From Centipeda flueggei ATCC 43531 (GTDB lineage Bacteria; Bacillota; Negativicutes; Selenomonadales; Selenomonadaceae): a stretch of 64,000 nucleotides of DNA. The first letter of the stretch is position 1. The number at the start of each line of letters is the position of its first letter. Where the stretch lies: NCBI RefSeq assembly GCF_000160695.1, contig NZ_GG694006.1, positions 124,001 to 188,000 of the forward strand, given 5' to 3'. The notes under the pieces are model-generated. The model saw nothing but the letters and a program-made list of their open reading frames with translations. It made no database searches and had not been told where the DNA came from. Position numbers and translations under genes: made by a program. Below, one piece after another: positions 17,013 through 26,161 of the stretch.

Positions 17013-18633
17013 ATTTTTCCTTGAAGAATACCGATTTTCCAATAAATTCTCGAAAGATGGAATTATTGGGGATATCATCGATGTCATGAATTTCATCGAC
17101 ATATTGAAGAAAACGCAGAATCAATCGCGCTTCTGTATATCCCTCTTCCCCTCTGCCTATCGCCTCTAAAAGAGGTACTGCATATTTTTTTAACACACCA
17201 ATTTCATAGATCAGCGCGGAATTAAACAAAACATCGGCTTCTTCCTGAAATGGGAAAATATATTTTTCCTCCCCAGCCCTGACATCCGGCCACTGCTTAA
17301 TCGTCTTAATGGCCTTCGCACCACGAAATTGATGATCTCGAACCAATCTGCGAAGAAACCGCACATCTGTAGTCGGAATACGATTATGCGCATCAATATT
17401 CAGTTGTGTTAATGCACTAATATATATTTTGTATTTATTTTTTCGTGCTATATCGGCCGTAAGCCGTTCATTCAGGCCATGAATTCCTTCAATAATAATT
17501 GGTTGATCTTCTTTCATCAACAAGAAATTATCGTCATGCCATTCCCTCTTTCCTGTAATGAAATTGTAGTAAGGGATTTGTACCCTATGTCCATTTAAGA
17601 GTTCCAGCATATTTCGATTGAAGAGAGCTGTATCGATGGCGTCGATCGACTCATAGTCATACTGTCCTTTTTCATTTCGAGGCGTATCCTCACGATTTAA
17701 AAAATAATCATCCAATGAGATCATAATGGGATGCAGCCCGTTGACTCGAAGCTGTATCCGCAGTCTCTGAGCAAAGGATGTCTTCCCGGAAGATGATGGT
17801 CCAGCAATCAGAATGAGTCGTATATTGTTTCGATGTGAAGCGATGTGATCCGCAATTTGCCCGATACGTTTCTCCTGCAATGCTTCAGATACGCGTATAA
17901 GTTCTCCCATACGATGTTCTGTATTGATCTGATTTAGATCCGAGATGTATGGGCACTCCAAGATCCTCGCCCATTCCTTCGCTTCAGAAAGAATGTGTCC
18001 AAATTTCGGTTGCTCTACACGTGTTCTGATTTTCCCGTCTGTCATTTCATCTGGTGTACGTATCAAGACACCGGATTGTTCCATATCTAATGCAAACTGT
18101 CCGAGAAGTTTTGTCTCTGGGAGCATCGCTCCATACAGGTAATCTGGATAGTTACAGCACGTATATATACTGATCATGGGGTGGGGAAGTGAGGCAATCA
18201 GTGCAGCTTTTCCCCTATTACCGCGCGTCTGAAAGAGTTCAATTGCTTCTTGGCGCGGAATACCGTGTTTAAGAATAGGCACGTTGTTTGCAATCATCCC
18301 CCGCATCTCTTGTTCGATGTCTTGGATGAATCGAAGATTGATGGATTGTCCTGGGATTTTAACTTCACAATATAGGCCTTTATTGACCGTAAACTTGGCG
18401 ACGACTTCTGCCTCTTTGTTCATATTGGACAGCGCAACGATAAAGAGAAAGAGTACGGAACGTTGGTAGATTCTCCATCCAAGGGCAGTATTCAACTCAA
18501 TAAATGAAATCTCATCATCATGATTATATTCTGACTGTATATCTCGTACTTCGCCGTTGATTTTAGCAGCAACAATTGGACTAGAGTAGTTCTGCGCTTC
18601 CTCTTGTGCAAGCTGTATCAATGTTTCTTGCAT
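17011..18633 (-). CDS. Nucleoside (uridine-type) kinase with N-terminal TGS domain
   Basis: A 540-residue protein of the TGS/ThrRS-like plus uridine kinase family common in Clostridia. Residues about 1-70 resemble a TGS domain, the middle resembles the ThrRS second additional domain, and about 285-500 form a P-loop kinase with GPSSSGKTSFAQRL and ISLDDYF. Presumed to phosphorylate uridine/cytidine, though the true substrate is not fixed. The ATG at 18633 is chosen for the GGGGGA site 6 bases upstream and the usual N-terminus; the frame remains open further up. It lies behind the terminator of the phosphate transporter gene. Confidence 0.82.
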   Translation of the reverse strand: MQETLIQLAQEEAQNYSSPIVAAKINGEVRDIQSEYNHDDEISFIELNTALGWRIYQRSVLFLFIVALSNMNKEAEVVAKFTVNKGLYCEVKIPGQSINLRFIQDIEQEMRGMIANNVPILKHGIPRQEAIELFQTRGNRGKAALIASLPHPMISIYTCCNYPDYLYGAMLPETKLLGQFALDMEQSGVLIRTPDEMTDGKIRTRVEQPKFGHILSEAKEWARILECPYISDLNQINTEHRMGELIRVSEALQEKRIGQIADHIASHRNNIRLILIAGPSSSGKTSFAQRLRIQLRVNGLHPIMISLDDYFLNREDTPRNEKGQYDYESIDAIDTALFNRNMLELLNGHRVQIPYYNFITGKREWHDDNFLLMKEDQPIIIEGIHGLNERLTADIARKNKYKIYISALTQLNIDAHNRIPTTDVRFLRRLVRDHQFRGAKAIKTIKQWPDVRAGEEKYIFPFQEEADVLFNSALIYEIGVLKKYAVPLLEAIGRGEEGYTEARLILRFLQYVDEIHDIDDIPNNSIFREFIGKSVFFKEK

Positions 18634-18659
18634 CAGAATCCCCCTTCTCTCTTTACAGA

Positions 18660-18686
18660 AAAACCTGCTCACAATGAGCAGGTTTT
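18660..18686 (-). terminator. Terminator after the phosphate transporter gene
   Basis: A 12-bp perfect stem (AAAACCTGCTCA with its complement, loop of 3) followed by T on the minus strand, directly after the stop codon at 18689. Confidence 0.88.
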
Positions 18687-18688
18687 CA

Positions 18689-19687
18689 TCAAATAAAGAA
18701 TGTAACAATTTTATAGGTAATTGCACCCATGACAGCCGTACACGGGATTGTCAGCACCCACGCTATTACCATTTGCTGTGCGACACCCCATCGGACTGCG
18801 TTAATGCGTTTTGCCGCTCCTACGCCCATAATGGAGCCGGAGACGACATGTGTTGTGCTCACAGGCAAATGCAGCAAAGTTGCACCAAATATGATAATGG
18901 ATGAGTTCAAATCCGCCGAAAAGCCTGAAATCGGCTGTAATTTAAATATCTTACCTCCGATGGTCTTGATGATGCGCCATCCTCCGACTGCTGTTCCACA
19001 AGCCATTGCAGTTGCGGCAAGGATCTTGACATAGGTGGGGACTTCGAACGCATCAATATATCCACCAGCCAATAAGGCGAGTGTAATGATGCCCATAGAC
19101 TTCTGTGCATCGTTGGAACCATGAGAAAATGCCATAGTAGCAGCCGATAGGATCTGCATCTTCTTGAATTTCCCGTTGATGGATGTCGGACGTGAATGCC
19201 CAAACACACGGAACAACAGCAACATAATTATGCATCCAGATACCATACCGACCAATGGAGATAAAATCAACGAGAGGACAATTTTTTCGATTCCCGTGAA
19301 GTTCAATCCGTCGACGCCAGAGGACGTCATCAAAACAGCGCCGATCACTCCCCCGACAAGTGCGTGTGAACTGCTGGAAGGCATCGAAAACTTCCACGTG
19401 ATCACATTCCATACAATAGAGCCGAACAGTGCAGCAATAAGAACGTGTTCGTCTACATGAGATGCTGATTTTACGATATCTGAACCGATGGTCTTCGCCA
19501 CACCGGTGCTGTACATTGCACCGAAAAAATTAAGGACTGCGGCCATAATAATGGCGTGCTGCGGATGAATCGCTCTCGTGGAAACAGAAGTTGCAATCGC
19601 ATTCGCTGTATCATGAAAGCCGTTGATAAAGTCGAATATCAATGCCAACAGGATCACTAGAAAGATCAAGAGCTGCAAATTAGGCAT
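18689..19687 (-). CDS. pit: PiT-family inorganic phosphate transporter
   Basis: A 332-residue integral membrane protein with about ten hydrophobic segments and the two PiT signature repeats (FINGFHDTANAIATSVSTR near the N-terminus and SHGSNDAQKSMGII in the middle). PiT proteins import metal-phosphate with H+ or Na+. It overlaps the DUF47 gene upstream by 8 bases, the standard pairing for this family. Confidence 0.93.
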   Translation of the reverse strand: MPNLQLLIFLVILLALIFDFINGFHDTANAIATSVSTRAIHPQHAIIMAAVLNFFGAMYSTGVAKTIGSDIVKSASHVDEHVLIAALFGSIVWNVITWKFSMPSSSSHALVGGVIGAVLMTSSGVDGLNFTGIEKIVLSLILSPLVGMVSGCIIMLLLFRVFGHSRPTSINGKFKKMQILSAATMAFSHGSNDAQKSMGIITLALLAGGYIDAFEVPTYVKILAATAMACGTAVGGWRIIKTIGGKIFKLQPISGFSADLNSSIIIFGATLLHLPVSTTHVVSGSIMGVGAAKRINAVRWGVAQQMVIAWVLTIPCTAVMGAITYKIVTFFI

Positions 19688-20306
19688 ATTTCATTACCAC
19701 TCCTCGCAGCATATCAGCAATATGTTCGCAATGATCCAGCGTATCTTCCAGCTGTTCCAGAACATCTTTCCAGCGAATGAGTTCGATAGGATCTTTCTCG
19801 TGTTCAAACAGATAGGCAACTTCGCGACGATAGAAGAGATCGCCTTCACTTTCAAAGCGTTCAATCTTGTGCGATGCGTCCAATATGCCTACTTGATTTT
19901 TGCGGATATTCCCCAAAAAAGATACCGCACGAACAATTTCCTCCGTTGCAGAGAGCAATAATTTGGTCAGGTTTATTGCTCCCGGCATTGGTTCCCCCAT
20001 ATGATACATATCATATCGCTGTAGTATCCCTTGGAGGAGATCCACACCGTCATCGAGATTGTTTGCCAATGCGTATATGTCTTCACGATCGATCGGTGTA
20101 ATGAAAGTGAGATTCAGCTTGTCAATAATACGGTCATTGATGGCATCCGCTTCGTGTTCAATTTTGTTGATTTCTTCTACCTTAACCGCCGTTGTTTTGT
20201 AATCCCGGATGACCTCGTCCAGAATCAAAGCTCCTGCATGAAAGAATTTTGCACTTTCAAGGAATAGATCAAAGAACTCATCATCCTTCTGTTTGAAATT
20301 AAACAT
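19680..20306 (-). CDS. DUF47-family PhoU-like protein, partner of PiT
   Basis: A 208-residue all-helical protein of the TIGR00153/DUF47 family, distantly related to PhoU, with the metal-binding motif INKIEHEADAIND and later RFESEGDLFYRRE. These proteins are thought to modulate the neighbouring PiT transporter at the membrane. ATG 20306 has GGGGAGG upstream; an upstream in-frame start at 20333 lacks such a site. First gene of a two-gene operon with its own promoter. Confidence 0.88.
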   Translation of the reverse strand: MFNFKQKDDEFFDLFLESAKFFHAGALILDEVIRDYKTTAVKVEEINKIEHEADAINDRIIDKLNLTFITPIDREDIYALANNLDDGVDLLQGILQRYDMYHMGEPMPGAINLTKLLLSATEEIVRAVSFLGNIRKNQVGILDASHKIERFESEGDLFYRREVAYLFEHEKDPIELIRWKDVLEQLEDTLDHCEHIADMLRGVVMKYA

Positions 20307-20368
20307 AAATCCAGATCCTCCCCAGGAATACATTTACTTGGAGGTACATACAGAAAAATCACATCCCA

Positions 20369-20397
20369 ATAATATCATTATTTCAGATTGACAGCAA
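20369..20397 (-). promoter_or_regulatory. Promoter of the DUF47-pit operon
   Basis: On the minus strand TTGCTG (20397-20392), 17 bases, TATTAT (20374-20369); the start site is near 20362. It lies just past the recD2 stop codon. Confidence 0.75.
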
Positions 20398-20415
20398 GCC
20401 AAAATTTGACCGTAC

Positions 20416-22584
20416 TCAAATCCTTTCGGCAAGCCGCTCTGCGAGGAGTGTATAGCGGCGTCTCGTTCGATCATTGCTTACAGCGGTAAAGAGTGCAGTG
20501 CGATCTCCTACAAGGATCACACGTTTTTTTGCGCGTGTGACAGCAGTATATAGGAGGTTACGCTGCAGCATAATATGATGCGCACGTACAAGCGGCAAAA
20601 TTACAGTGCTGTATTCGCTGCCTTGACTCTTGTGTACACTCATGACATAGGCGAGTGTAAGTGATACAAACTCATCCCGTGTATACGTGACATCCACATC
20701 ATCCGTATATTGCACGATAAGTTTCTCTGTATCAATCCATACAATACGGCCAACATCGCCATTGAAAACATTTTTGGTATAGTCATTTCGTATCTGCATG
20801 ACCTTATCGCCGCTGCGAAATCCTGCGATCAACTTATTGTCTTCCGTTTGTGGGTTAAGGGCTTCCTGCAGCGTACGGTTGAATGCATCTACGCCACATG
20901 CTTCACGACGCATGGGCGAAAGCACCTGCATGTCCATCACAGAGTGTCCCGTAGCAATCAATGATTGACAAATTGATAGGATTTGTTTCGCAGCTTCCTC
21001 GGCGGATACTGCCGGAACAAAGGAGAAATCATCTTCCGTAAATGTCGGCATACATCCAGTGTTGATTGCATGTGCATTGAGCACGATTGTTCCTCTGTTA
21101 TTCTGACGAAAAATCTGTGTCAGACGCACGCACGGAAAAACGCCCGAACGAAGAAGATCTTTTAGTACCGATCCTGGCCCAATTGCCGGAAGTTGATCTG
21201 CATCTCCAACGAAGATAATATGTGTGCCCGGAAGGACAGCGGAAAGCAGGTGCTGCATAAGCACAATATCCATCATGGATACCTCATCGATGATGATAAC
21301 ATCTGCCTCGAGCATACATTCTGCATCGCGTGCAAAATGCATCTCACCGTCTTCGCGTCCTTGTGCTTCGAGCATGCGATGTACAGTGGCTGCGGGAGCC
21401 CCTGTCGCCTCCGAAAGACGTTTTGCAGCACGGCCTGTTGGCGCGGCGAGAAGGATCTCCAGCCCTTGCTCTCCCATAATATCAATCATGCTTCGAATCA
21501 CTGTTGTCTTTCCTGTGCCAGGGCCGCCGGTAAGTATGACAACGCCATGAAGCAGAGATGCAATCACGGCATCTCGCTGCTGCTGTGCGAGTGTTACGTC
21601 ATGTTCTTTCTCCCATGTGCTGACAAGTGCTGCTGGGTTGTGTACGTGAATTGGTTCTGCCTTTTGCTTCAGCATGCGGAGGAGATCTGCGGTTTCCACC
21701 TCTGCATGATACAATTGGGGCGAGTAAATCAGACGCTCTCCCATCTCGTCCACGGCATAGACGCGATGCATTTTCACCTCGCGTCGGAGTACATCCATAA
21801 TGTCAGCATGCTCGACACCTAGACGCTTGGCAGTATGCTCAATCAGCAGCGCCTCTGGAATGCAGCAATGCCCATTGGACGCAATTTGTGCCAGTTCAAA
21901 AAGGATGCCTGCTGCAATCCGTTCCATTGAGTTTTTTTCCCACCCACATGCTGCAGCAATCGTATCCGCCGTGACAAAACCAATACCATCCACTTCTTGT
22001 GCCAGCTGATATGGATTTGTCTCCATCACCTTTAGAGAGAGCAAGCCATATTGCTTGAAGATACGGGCGGCATATCCCCCGGTCACACCGTGCTCTTCCA
22101 GCCAAAGCATAATATCACGCAGTTCGTTTTGCCTATGATAGGATGCTGTGATTTTCTCTGCCGTTTTAGGTCCAATTCCGGTAACTTCCGTTAGACGACG
22201 TGGGGTGCTCTCTATGACCTTTAGCGTGTCTGTACCAAAACGTTCAACGATACGACGTGCTGTTGCCGGGCCGATTCCTTCGATCACACCGGAAGACAAA
22301 AACCGTTCAATGCCATGTGCCGTCGTCGGTGCACTAACGCGCATTTGCATCGCTCGAAACTGTCGCCCAAAACGAGGATGCACAACCCATGTTCCGCTTA
22401 AATGCACTTCCTGTCCGAGAAGCGGTGCGGGAAGGTTCACCGTTGCCGTACATTTTGACTGACCTTGCAGCCGCAGGCGAAAAACAGAAAATTCATCATT
22501 TGCAGCCGAAAAAATGATATGATCTACAATACCGGTTAGTCGTTCTTCCTTGTTATTGAAATCAAGATCTTTCTGAAGCTGCAT
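20416..22584 (-). CDS. recD2: RecD2-type ATP-dependent DNA helicase
   Basis: A 722-residue SF1B 5'-3' helicase of the RecD-like family not part of a RecBCD complex. The N-terminal OB and helix-hairpin-helix region (about 1-150, with GIGPATARRIVERFG) precedes the motor: Walker A GGPGTGKTTVI near residue 344, VIIIDEVSMMD, and C-terminal UvrD-like block VMSVHKSQGSEYS. Of two adjacent ATGs the second (22584) is better spaced from GGAGG. It overlaps the end of the ABC-F gene by 23 bases, so they are probably co-translated. Confidence 0.92.
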   Translation of the reverse strand: MQLQKDLDFNNKEERLTGIVDHIIFSAANDEFSVFRLRLQGQSKCTATVNLPAPLLGQEVHLSGTWVVHPRFGRQFRAMQMRVSAPTTAHGIERFLSSGVIEGIGPATARRIVERFGTDTLKVIESTPRRLTEVTGIGPKTAEKITASYHRQNELRDIMLWLEEHGVTGGYAARIFKQYGLLSLKVMETNPYQLAQEVDGIGFVTADTIAAACGWEKNSMERIAAGILFELAQIASNGHCCIPEALLIEHTAKRLGVEHADIMDVLRREVKMHRVYAVDEMGERLIYSPQLYHAEVETADLLRMLKQKAEPIHVHNPAALVSTWEKEHDVTLAQQQRDAVIASLLHGVVILTGGPGTGKTTVIRSMIDIMGEQGLEILLAAPTGRAAKRLSEATGAPAATVHRMLEAQGREDGEMHFARDAECMLEADVIIIDEVSMMDIVLMQHLLSAVLPGTHIIFVGDADQLPAIGPGSVLKDLLRSGVFPCVRLTQIFRQNNRGTIVLNAHAINTGCMPTFTEDDFSFVPAVSAEEAAKQILSICQSLIATGHSVMDMQVLSPMRREACGVDAFNRTLQEALNPQTEDNKLIAGFRSGDKVMQIRNDYTKNVFNGDVGRIVWIDTEKLIVQYTDDVDVTYTRDEFVSLTLAYVMSVHKSQGSEYSTVILPLVRAHHIMLQRNLLYTAVTRAKKRVILVGDRTALFTAVSNDRTRRRYTLLAERLAERI

Positions 22585-24490
22585 CATCGACCTCCGTCAG
22601 CTGCTCCCAATTGGTATAGCGCTGTATAATTTCCTGCTCTTTCTCTGCATACGATGCAGCAACAGTGCGGCTGCGTTCGGGGTCACTTTGTGTTTCCGGT
22701 AAATTCATCTCGTATTCCAACCATTTCAGCTCTGCCTCAGCCATAGCGATCTCTGCTTCAGCACGTTCGATCATTTCCTGACGGCGGTCCGTAGGCAGCG
22801 TGCTTGCTGACGACTGACTATGGGAATTGTTTTTTTGCGCAGGAGGTTGTTCTGTTTTCTTCTTTTGGGAGACATGTCCCTGCTCTTGTGGCTGTGAAGA
22901 CGCCTCTTCTTTTTTCATCAGATAGTAACTGTACCCACCGAGATACTCCGTGATCGTTCCTTTGTTCAACACCAATGTGCAGTTTGCTGTCTTATCCAGA
23001 AAATAGCGATCGTGAGATACGGCAATGAATGTTCCAGGGAAGGCCATAAGAGCCTCCTCTACTGCCTCACGTGCCGGGATATCAAGATGGTTCGTCGGCT
23101 CATCCAGAACGAGAAAATTTGCTCCTGTCAGCATCAGTTTCAGAAATGCGACGCGCGCCTGTTCACCGCCGGACAATTCCCCAATACGACGGAGCACATC
23201 ATCTCCGTGAAAGAGAAATGTACCGAGATAGCTGCGCGCTGTCTCCTCGCTTAATCCGTAGGTATAGCTAATTTCATCTAAGATCGTATTATTGGGGTTA
23301 AGGCCTTCGTGCTGCTGGGAAAAATATCCAATCTTGACACGACTGCCGATCTTCACACGTCCTTCTGCTTCACGTTCTCCCACCAGAATTTGAAGGAGTG
23401 TCGTCTTCCCTGCACCATTTTCTCCGATCAGTGCCACACCGTCTCCTTTTCGTATCAAAAGGGAGATATGATCAAGAATACGATGCCCATCCTGATAGGA
23501 GAATGAGACATCCTCAAGTTCCGCAACACGCTGTGCGCACTCTTCCGGCGGAGCAAAGGAAAAGAATTGAAACTGCGCTGCTTCAGGCGGAAGTACGATG
23601 CGTTCCAACCGATTAAGCTGACTCTGTCTGCCGCGTGCCTGTTTTGCTTTTATCCCTGCTTTATACTTGCGAATGTATTCTTCTGTCTTACGGATATGGT
23701 CCTGTTGTTTTTCGTAAGCATGCTGAAGTGCTGTGCGGCGCTCATTTTTTATGCGTATGTAATGTGTATAATTTCCTGTATACGACGTAATGGTCTGATG
23801 TTCGAGCTCGAGAATATGCGAGGCGACACGATCAAGAAAATAACGATCATGAGAAATTAAAAGCACACCGCCTCTGTAGGAGCGGATAAATTCCTCCAGC
23901 CATTCGATCATGCCGATATCCAGATGGTTGGTCGGCTCGTCTAAAAAAAGAAAATCCGGTTTACGCAAAAGTGCTTTGGCAAGACATATACGTGTTGTCT
24001 GACCACCGGAAAAATGATGAACATCCTTAGTCAAATCCGATTCGGAAAAACCAAGGCCAAATGCAACGCGCCGAATATGTCGTTCAAAATCGTACCCATT
24101 CATGGATTCGAATTGATTCACAAGATTTCCATAGGCTTTGAGATCTTCTTCGCTGCTCTGTCCGGAAGAGATACGACGTTCCATCCGTTCTTTTTCTTCA
24201 CGAAGTGAAATAATATCAGAGAAAGCGCTGTATAATTCATCATACAGTGTTTCCGAAGAAAATACTGCCTGCTGCTCAACGTAACCGATGGTATCGGTCG
24301 GATCGACAGACACCGTACCATCATCCGCCTCCTCTCGTCCAAGGAGAACACGCATCAGTGTTGTTTTACCGCTTCCGTTAGCGCCCACAAGACCTATTTT
24401 ATTACCGCGCATAATTTCAAGGTTCACATGAGAAAAAAGTGTATGTATCCCATACGATTTTTCCAGCCCAACCGCCTTAAAACTCCCCAT
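22562..24490 (-). CDS. ABC-F family ATPase (ribosome-associated type)
   Basis: Two ABC domains without membrane segments: first GANGSGKTTLMR and SGGQTTRICLAKALL, second GENGAGKTTLLQ and LSGGEQARVAFLKLM, both with LDEPTNHLD. Between them is the basic helical linker (RKYKAGIKAKQARGRQSQ) that reaches the ribosomal peptidyl-transferase region in ABC-F proteins. The last 90 residues are a Glu/Gln-rich coiled coil, as in the Uup/YdiF type. Role: translation factor or, less likely here, antibiotic resistance. ATG 24490 directly follows the LCP stop codon and has GGAG 9 bases upstream; another in-frame ATG lies at 24505. Confidence 0.88.
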   Translation of the reverse strand: MGSFKAVGLEKSYGIHTLFSHVNLEIMRGNKIGLVGANGSGKTTLMRVLLGREEADDGTVSVDPTDTIGYVEQQAVFSSETLYDELYSAFSDIISLREEKERMERRISSGQSSEEDLKAYGNLVNQFESMNGYDFERHIRRVAFGLGFSESDLTKDVHHFSGGQTTRICLAKALLRKPDFLFLDEPTNHLDIGMIEWLEEFIRSYRGGVLLISHDRYFLDRVASHILELEHQTITSYTGNYTHYIRIKNERRTALQHAYEKQQDHIRKTEEYIRKYKAGIKAKQARGRQSQLNRLERIVLPPEAAQFQFFSFAPPEECAQRVAELEDVSFSYQDGHRILDHISLLIRKGDGVALIGENGAGKTTLLQILVGEREAEGRVKIGSRVKIGYFSQQHEGLNPNNTILDEISYTYGLSEETARSYLGTFLFHGDDVLRRIGELSGGEQARVAFLKLMLTGANFLVLDEPTNHLDIPAREAVEEALMAFPGTFIAVSHDRYFLDKTANCTLVLNKGTITEYLGGYSYYLMKKEEASSQPQEQGHVSQKKKTEQPPAQKNNSHSQSSASTLPTDRRQEMIERAEAEIAMAEAELKWLEYEMNLPETQSDPERSRTVAASYAEKEQEIIQRYTNWEQLTEVDDAASERS

Positions 24491-24491
24491 A

Positions 24492-25922
24492 TTACGCTTC
24501 TCCATCTTTGTGCTTTCGCGCTGACTGATAGTCACGTCCGATATATATGATTGCCTGCTGTTCTCCGGCTCCGTCCACCGGCATAATAACGCATGGGAAC
24601 GGCATGCCATAAAAAAGATTGACATGCGAATCCGCCGTCATGACTGCAGTTTTTGGACGATCTGACGATCGTCCCGTCTCGACACTTGAAATTCGAAATC
24701 CTTTTGCCTGCAGAATATCTGCTACTTCTGCCCCTGCCCCATTAATTCCGCTGGAATTGACGATGAGGACTGAAATACAGTCCGTTGAATCCTGTCGCTT
24801 TTCTGTGCCTGCTTCTTTTGATTCTTTTTGTTCGGCTGTACGATGTGCACTGATCACACGATCTCCCTCCGCCAACAGTTCATCAGAAGAAGGAAAATTG
24901 ACTTTCGTACTGTTCTCCATCATTCTGCGCAGCCGTTCCGGCATATTGGCGAGGTATTGATCGGCATCCCGTTCAGCTTCTTCACGCATTGGTTCTGACA
25001 GTTCTCTTCCGACGCCTTCCATGAGCAGTGATCTTGATGCGACAATGTCCGGAATCCAATAACTCACATCTCCTAGGTATGCAGGAGTTCCTGCAACCAT
25101 TGCCATCGAAAGTCCATCTGCTTCAATATGTTTAAACCGTTTTGTCAGCGCAATCAACTGTCGCAGAGAAAGATCGGTCTGAACTACATTCTTTACTTCC
25201 CCTAATATTGCAGAGATGCGGGGCAGAATCTCCGGGGATATGAGGCGGGTAAAAAAAGCCCGAATGAAGCGCTGCTGGCGTGAAATGCGCCCGATATCCC
25301 CTTCCCCATCCCGATAACGCACATACTGAATGGCATGAGCACCATCCATGTGCTGCATGCCGGGCTGAAGGTCAATGATAAGACCGCCATTGTCGTCCCA
25401 GGGATCTTCATAATGCATGCGTTTCTCTACGTCGATATCAACACCGCCGACAGCGTCGACAATCCGCTCAAACGCTGATATGTCAATCAAAATATAGTGT
25501 GATACAGGCACACCGAGCAGCTTGCGAACAGATGAAATTGTCAGATCATGGCCGCCAAATGCATAAGCATGGTTGATTTTATCATATCCATAGTTTTCGA
25601 TTTCAACGCGCGTGTCGCGAGGGATGGAGAGCAGTGCTATCTGATCTTTTTTTTCATCGACGGCGGCAAGCATCAGCGTATCGCTTCGTCCGATATCGTT
25701 ATCTCTGCGATCTATGCCCATGAGCAGCACGTACCCGAGATCGCCGTAAACACCGGTACACCCGTTGGCCGCCCTTAATGAACTGGAAAAAATATATCCT
25801 CCTGCATAATAAATCACACACACCAGTACAAATGAAAGCGTAAATATAATTCCTGCATACTTAGCAAACATACGATCTGTTGTTGCCTCATCCGATGGGG
25901 TTATTTCAGGTTCTTGTGCCAT
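24492..25922 (-). CDS. LCP (LytR-CpsA-Psr) family cell-wall glycopolymer ligase
   Basis: A 476-residue type II membrane protein: short cytosolic N-terminus, one membrane helix at about 20-48, then the LCP catalytic domain (LLMGIDRRDNDIGRSDT, SIPRDTRVEI with the key Arg residues, DKINHAYAFGG, RYRDGEGDIGR) and a C-terminal LytR_C domain (ISVLIVNSSGINGAGAE). LCP enzymes move polymers from undecaprenyl phosphate to peptidoglycan outside the membrane. The ribosome site GGGAG is 12 bases from the ATG, rather far. Confidence 0.92.
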   Translation of the reverse strand: MAQEPEITPSDEATTDRMFAKYAGIIFTLSFVLVCVIYYAGGYIFSSSLRAANGCTGVYGDLGYVLLMGIDRRDNDIGRSDTLMLAAVDEKKDQIALLSIPRDTRVEIENYGYDKINHAYAFGGHDLTISSVRKLLGVPVSHYILIDISAFERIVDAVGGVDIDVEKRMHYEDPWDDNGGLIIDLQPGMQHMDGAHAIQYVRYRDGEGDIGRISRQQRFIRAFFTRLISPEILPRISAILGEVKNVVQTDLSLRQLIALTKRFKHIEADGLSMAMVAGTPAYLGDVSYWIPDIVASRSLLMEGVGRELSEPMREEAERDADQYLANMPERLRRMMENSTKVNFPSSDELLAEGDRVISAHRTAEQKESKEAGTEKRQDSTDCISVLIVNSSGINGAGAEVADILQAKGFRISSVETGRSSDRPKTAVMTADSHVNLFYGMPFPCVIMPVDGAGEQQAIIYIGRDYQSARKHKDGEA

Positions 25923-25963
25923 CGAGTCGTAAATCTCCCTCTCCGCTTATATCGATCGGATTT

Positions 25964-25992
25964 AGTATAGCAAAAACAGGCATTCTGCGCAA
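25964..25992 (-). promoter_or_regulatory. Promoter of the LCP-ABC-F-recD2 genes
   Basis: Minus strand TTGCGC (25992-25987), 17 bases, TATACT (25969-25964), with a TGn extension directly before the -10. Confidence 0.8.
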
Positions 25993-26012
25993 ACGATACC
26001 TACAAACGAAAG

Positions 26013-26064
26013 GCTTTGTAACTGGTCAATTTGGCTTTACAAAGCATTACATTTCATGTAAACT
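26013..26064 (+). promoter_or_regulatory. Candidate promoter and inverted repeats ahead of the HD-GYP gene
   Basis: TTTACA (26036-26041), 17 bases, TAAACT (26059-26064) forms a moderate promoter. GCTTTGTAA (26013-26021) is perfectly repeated inverted as TTACAAAGC (26037-26045), covering the -35, and TTACAT-TTC-ATGTAA (26047-26061) fills the spacer up to the -10. The arrangement looks like repressor sites, but the regulator is unknown. Confidence 0.45.
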
Positions 26065-26161
26065 GGTATCCATAATTTAAACATCTGGATTTATACACAT
26101 AAACAGATAAAGGAATAATCCAGATACGGGGAATATGGCACAATATTGCAGGGGGAAAATT

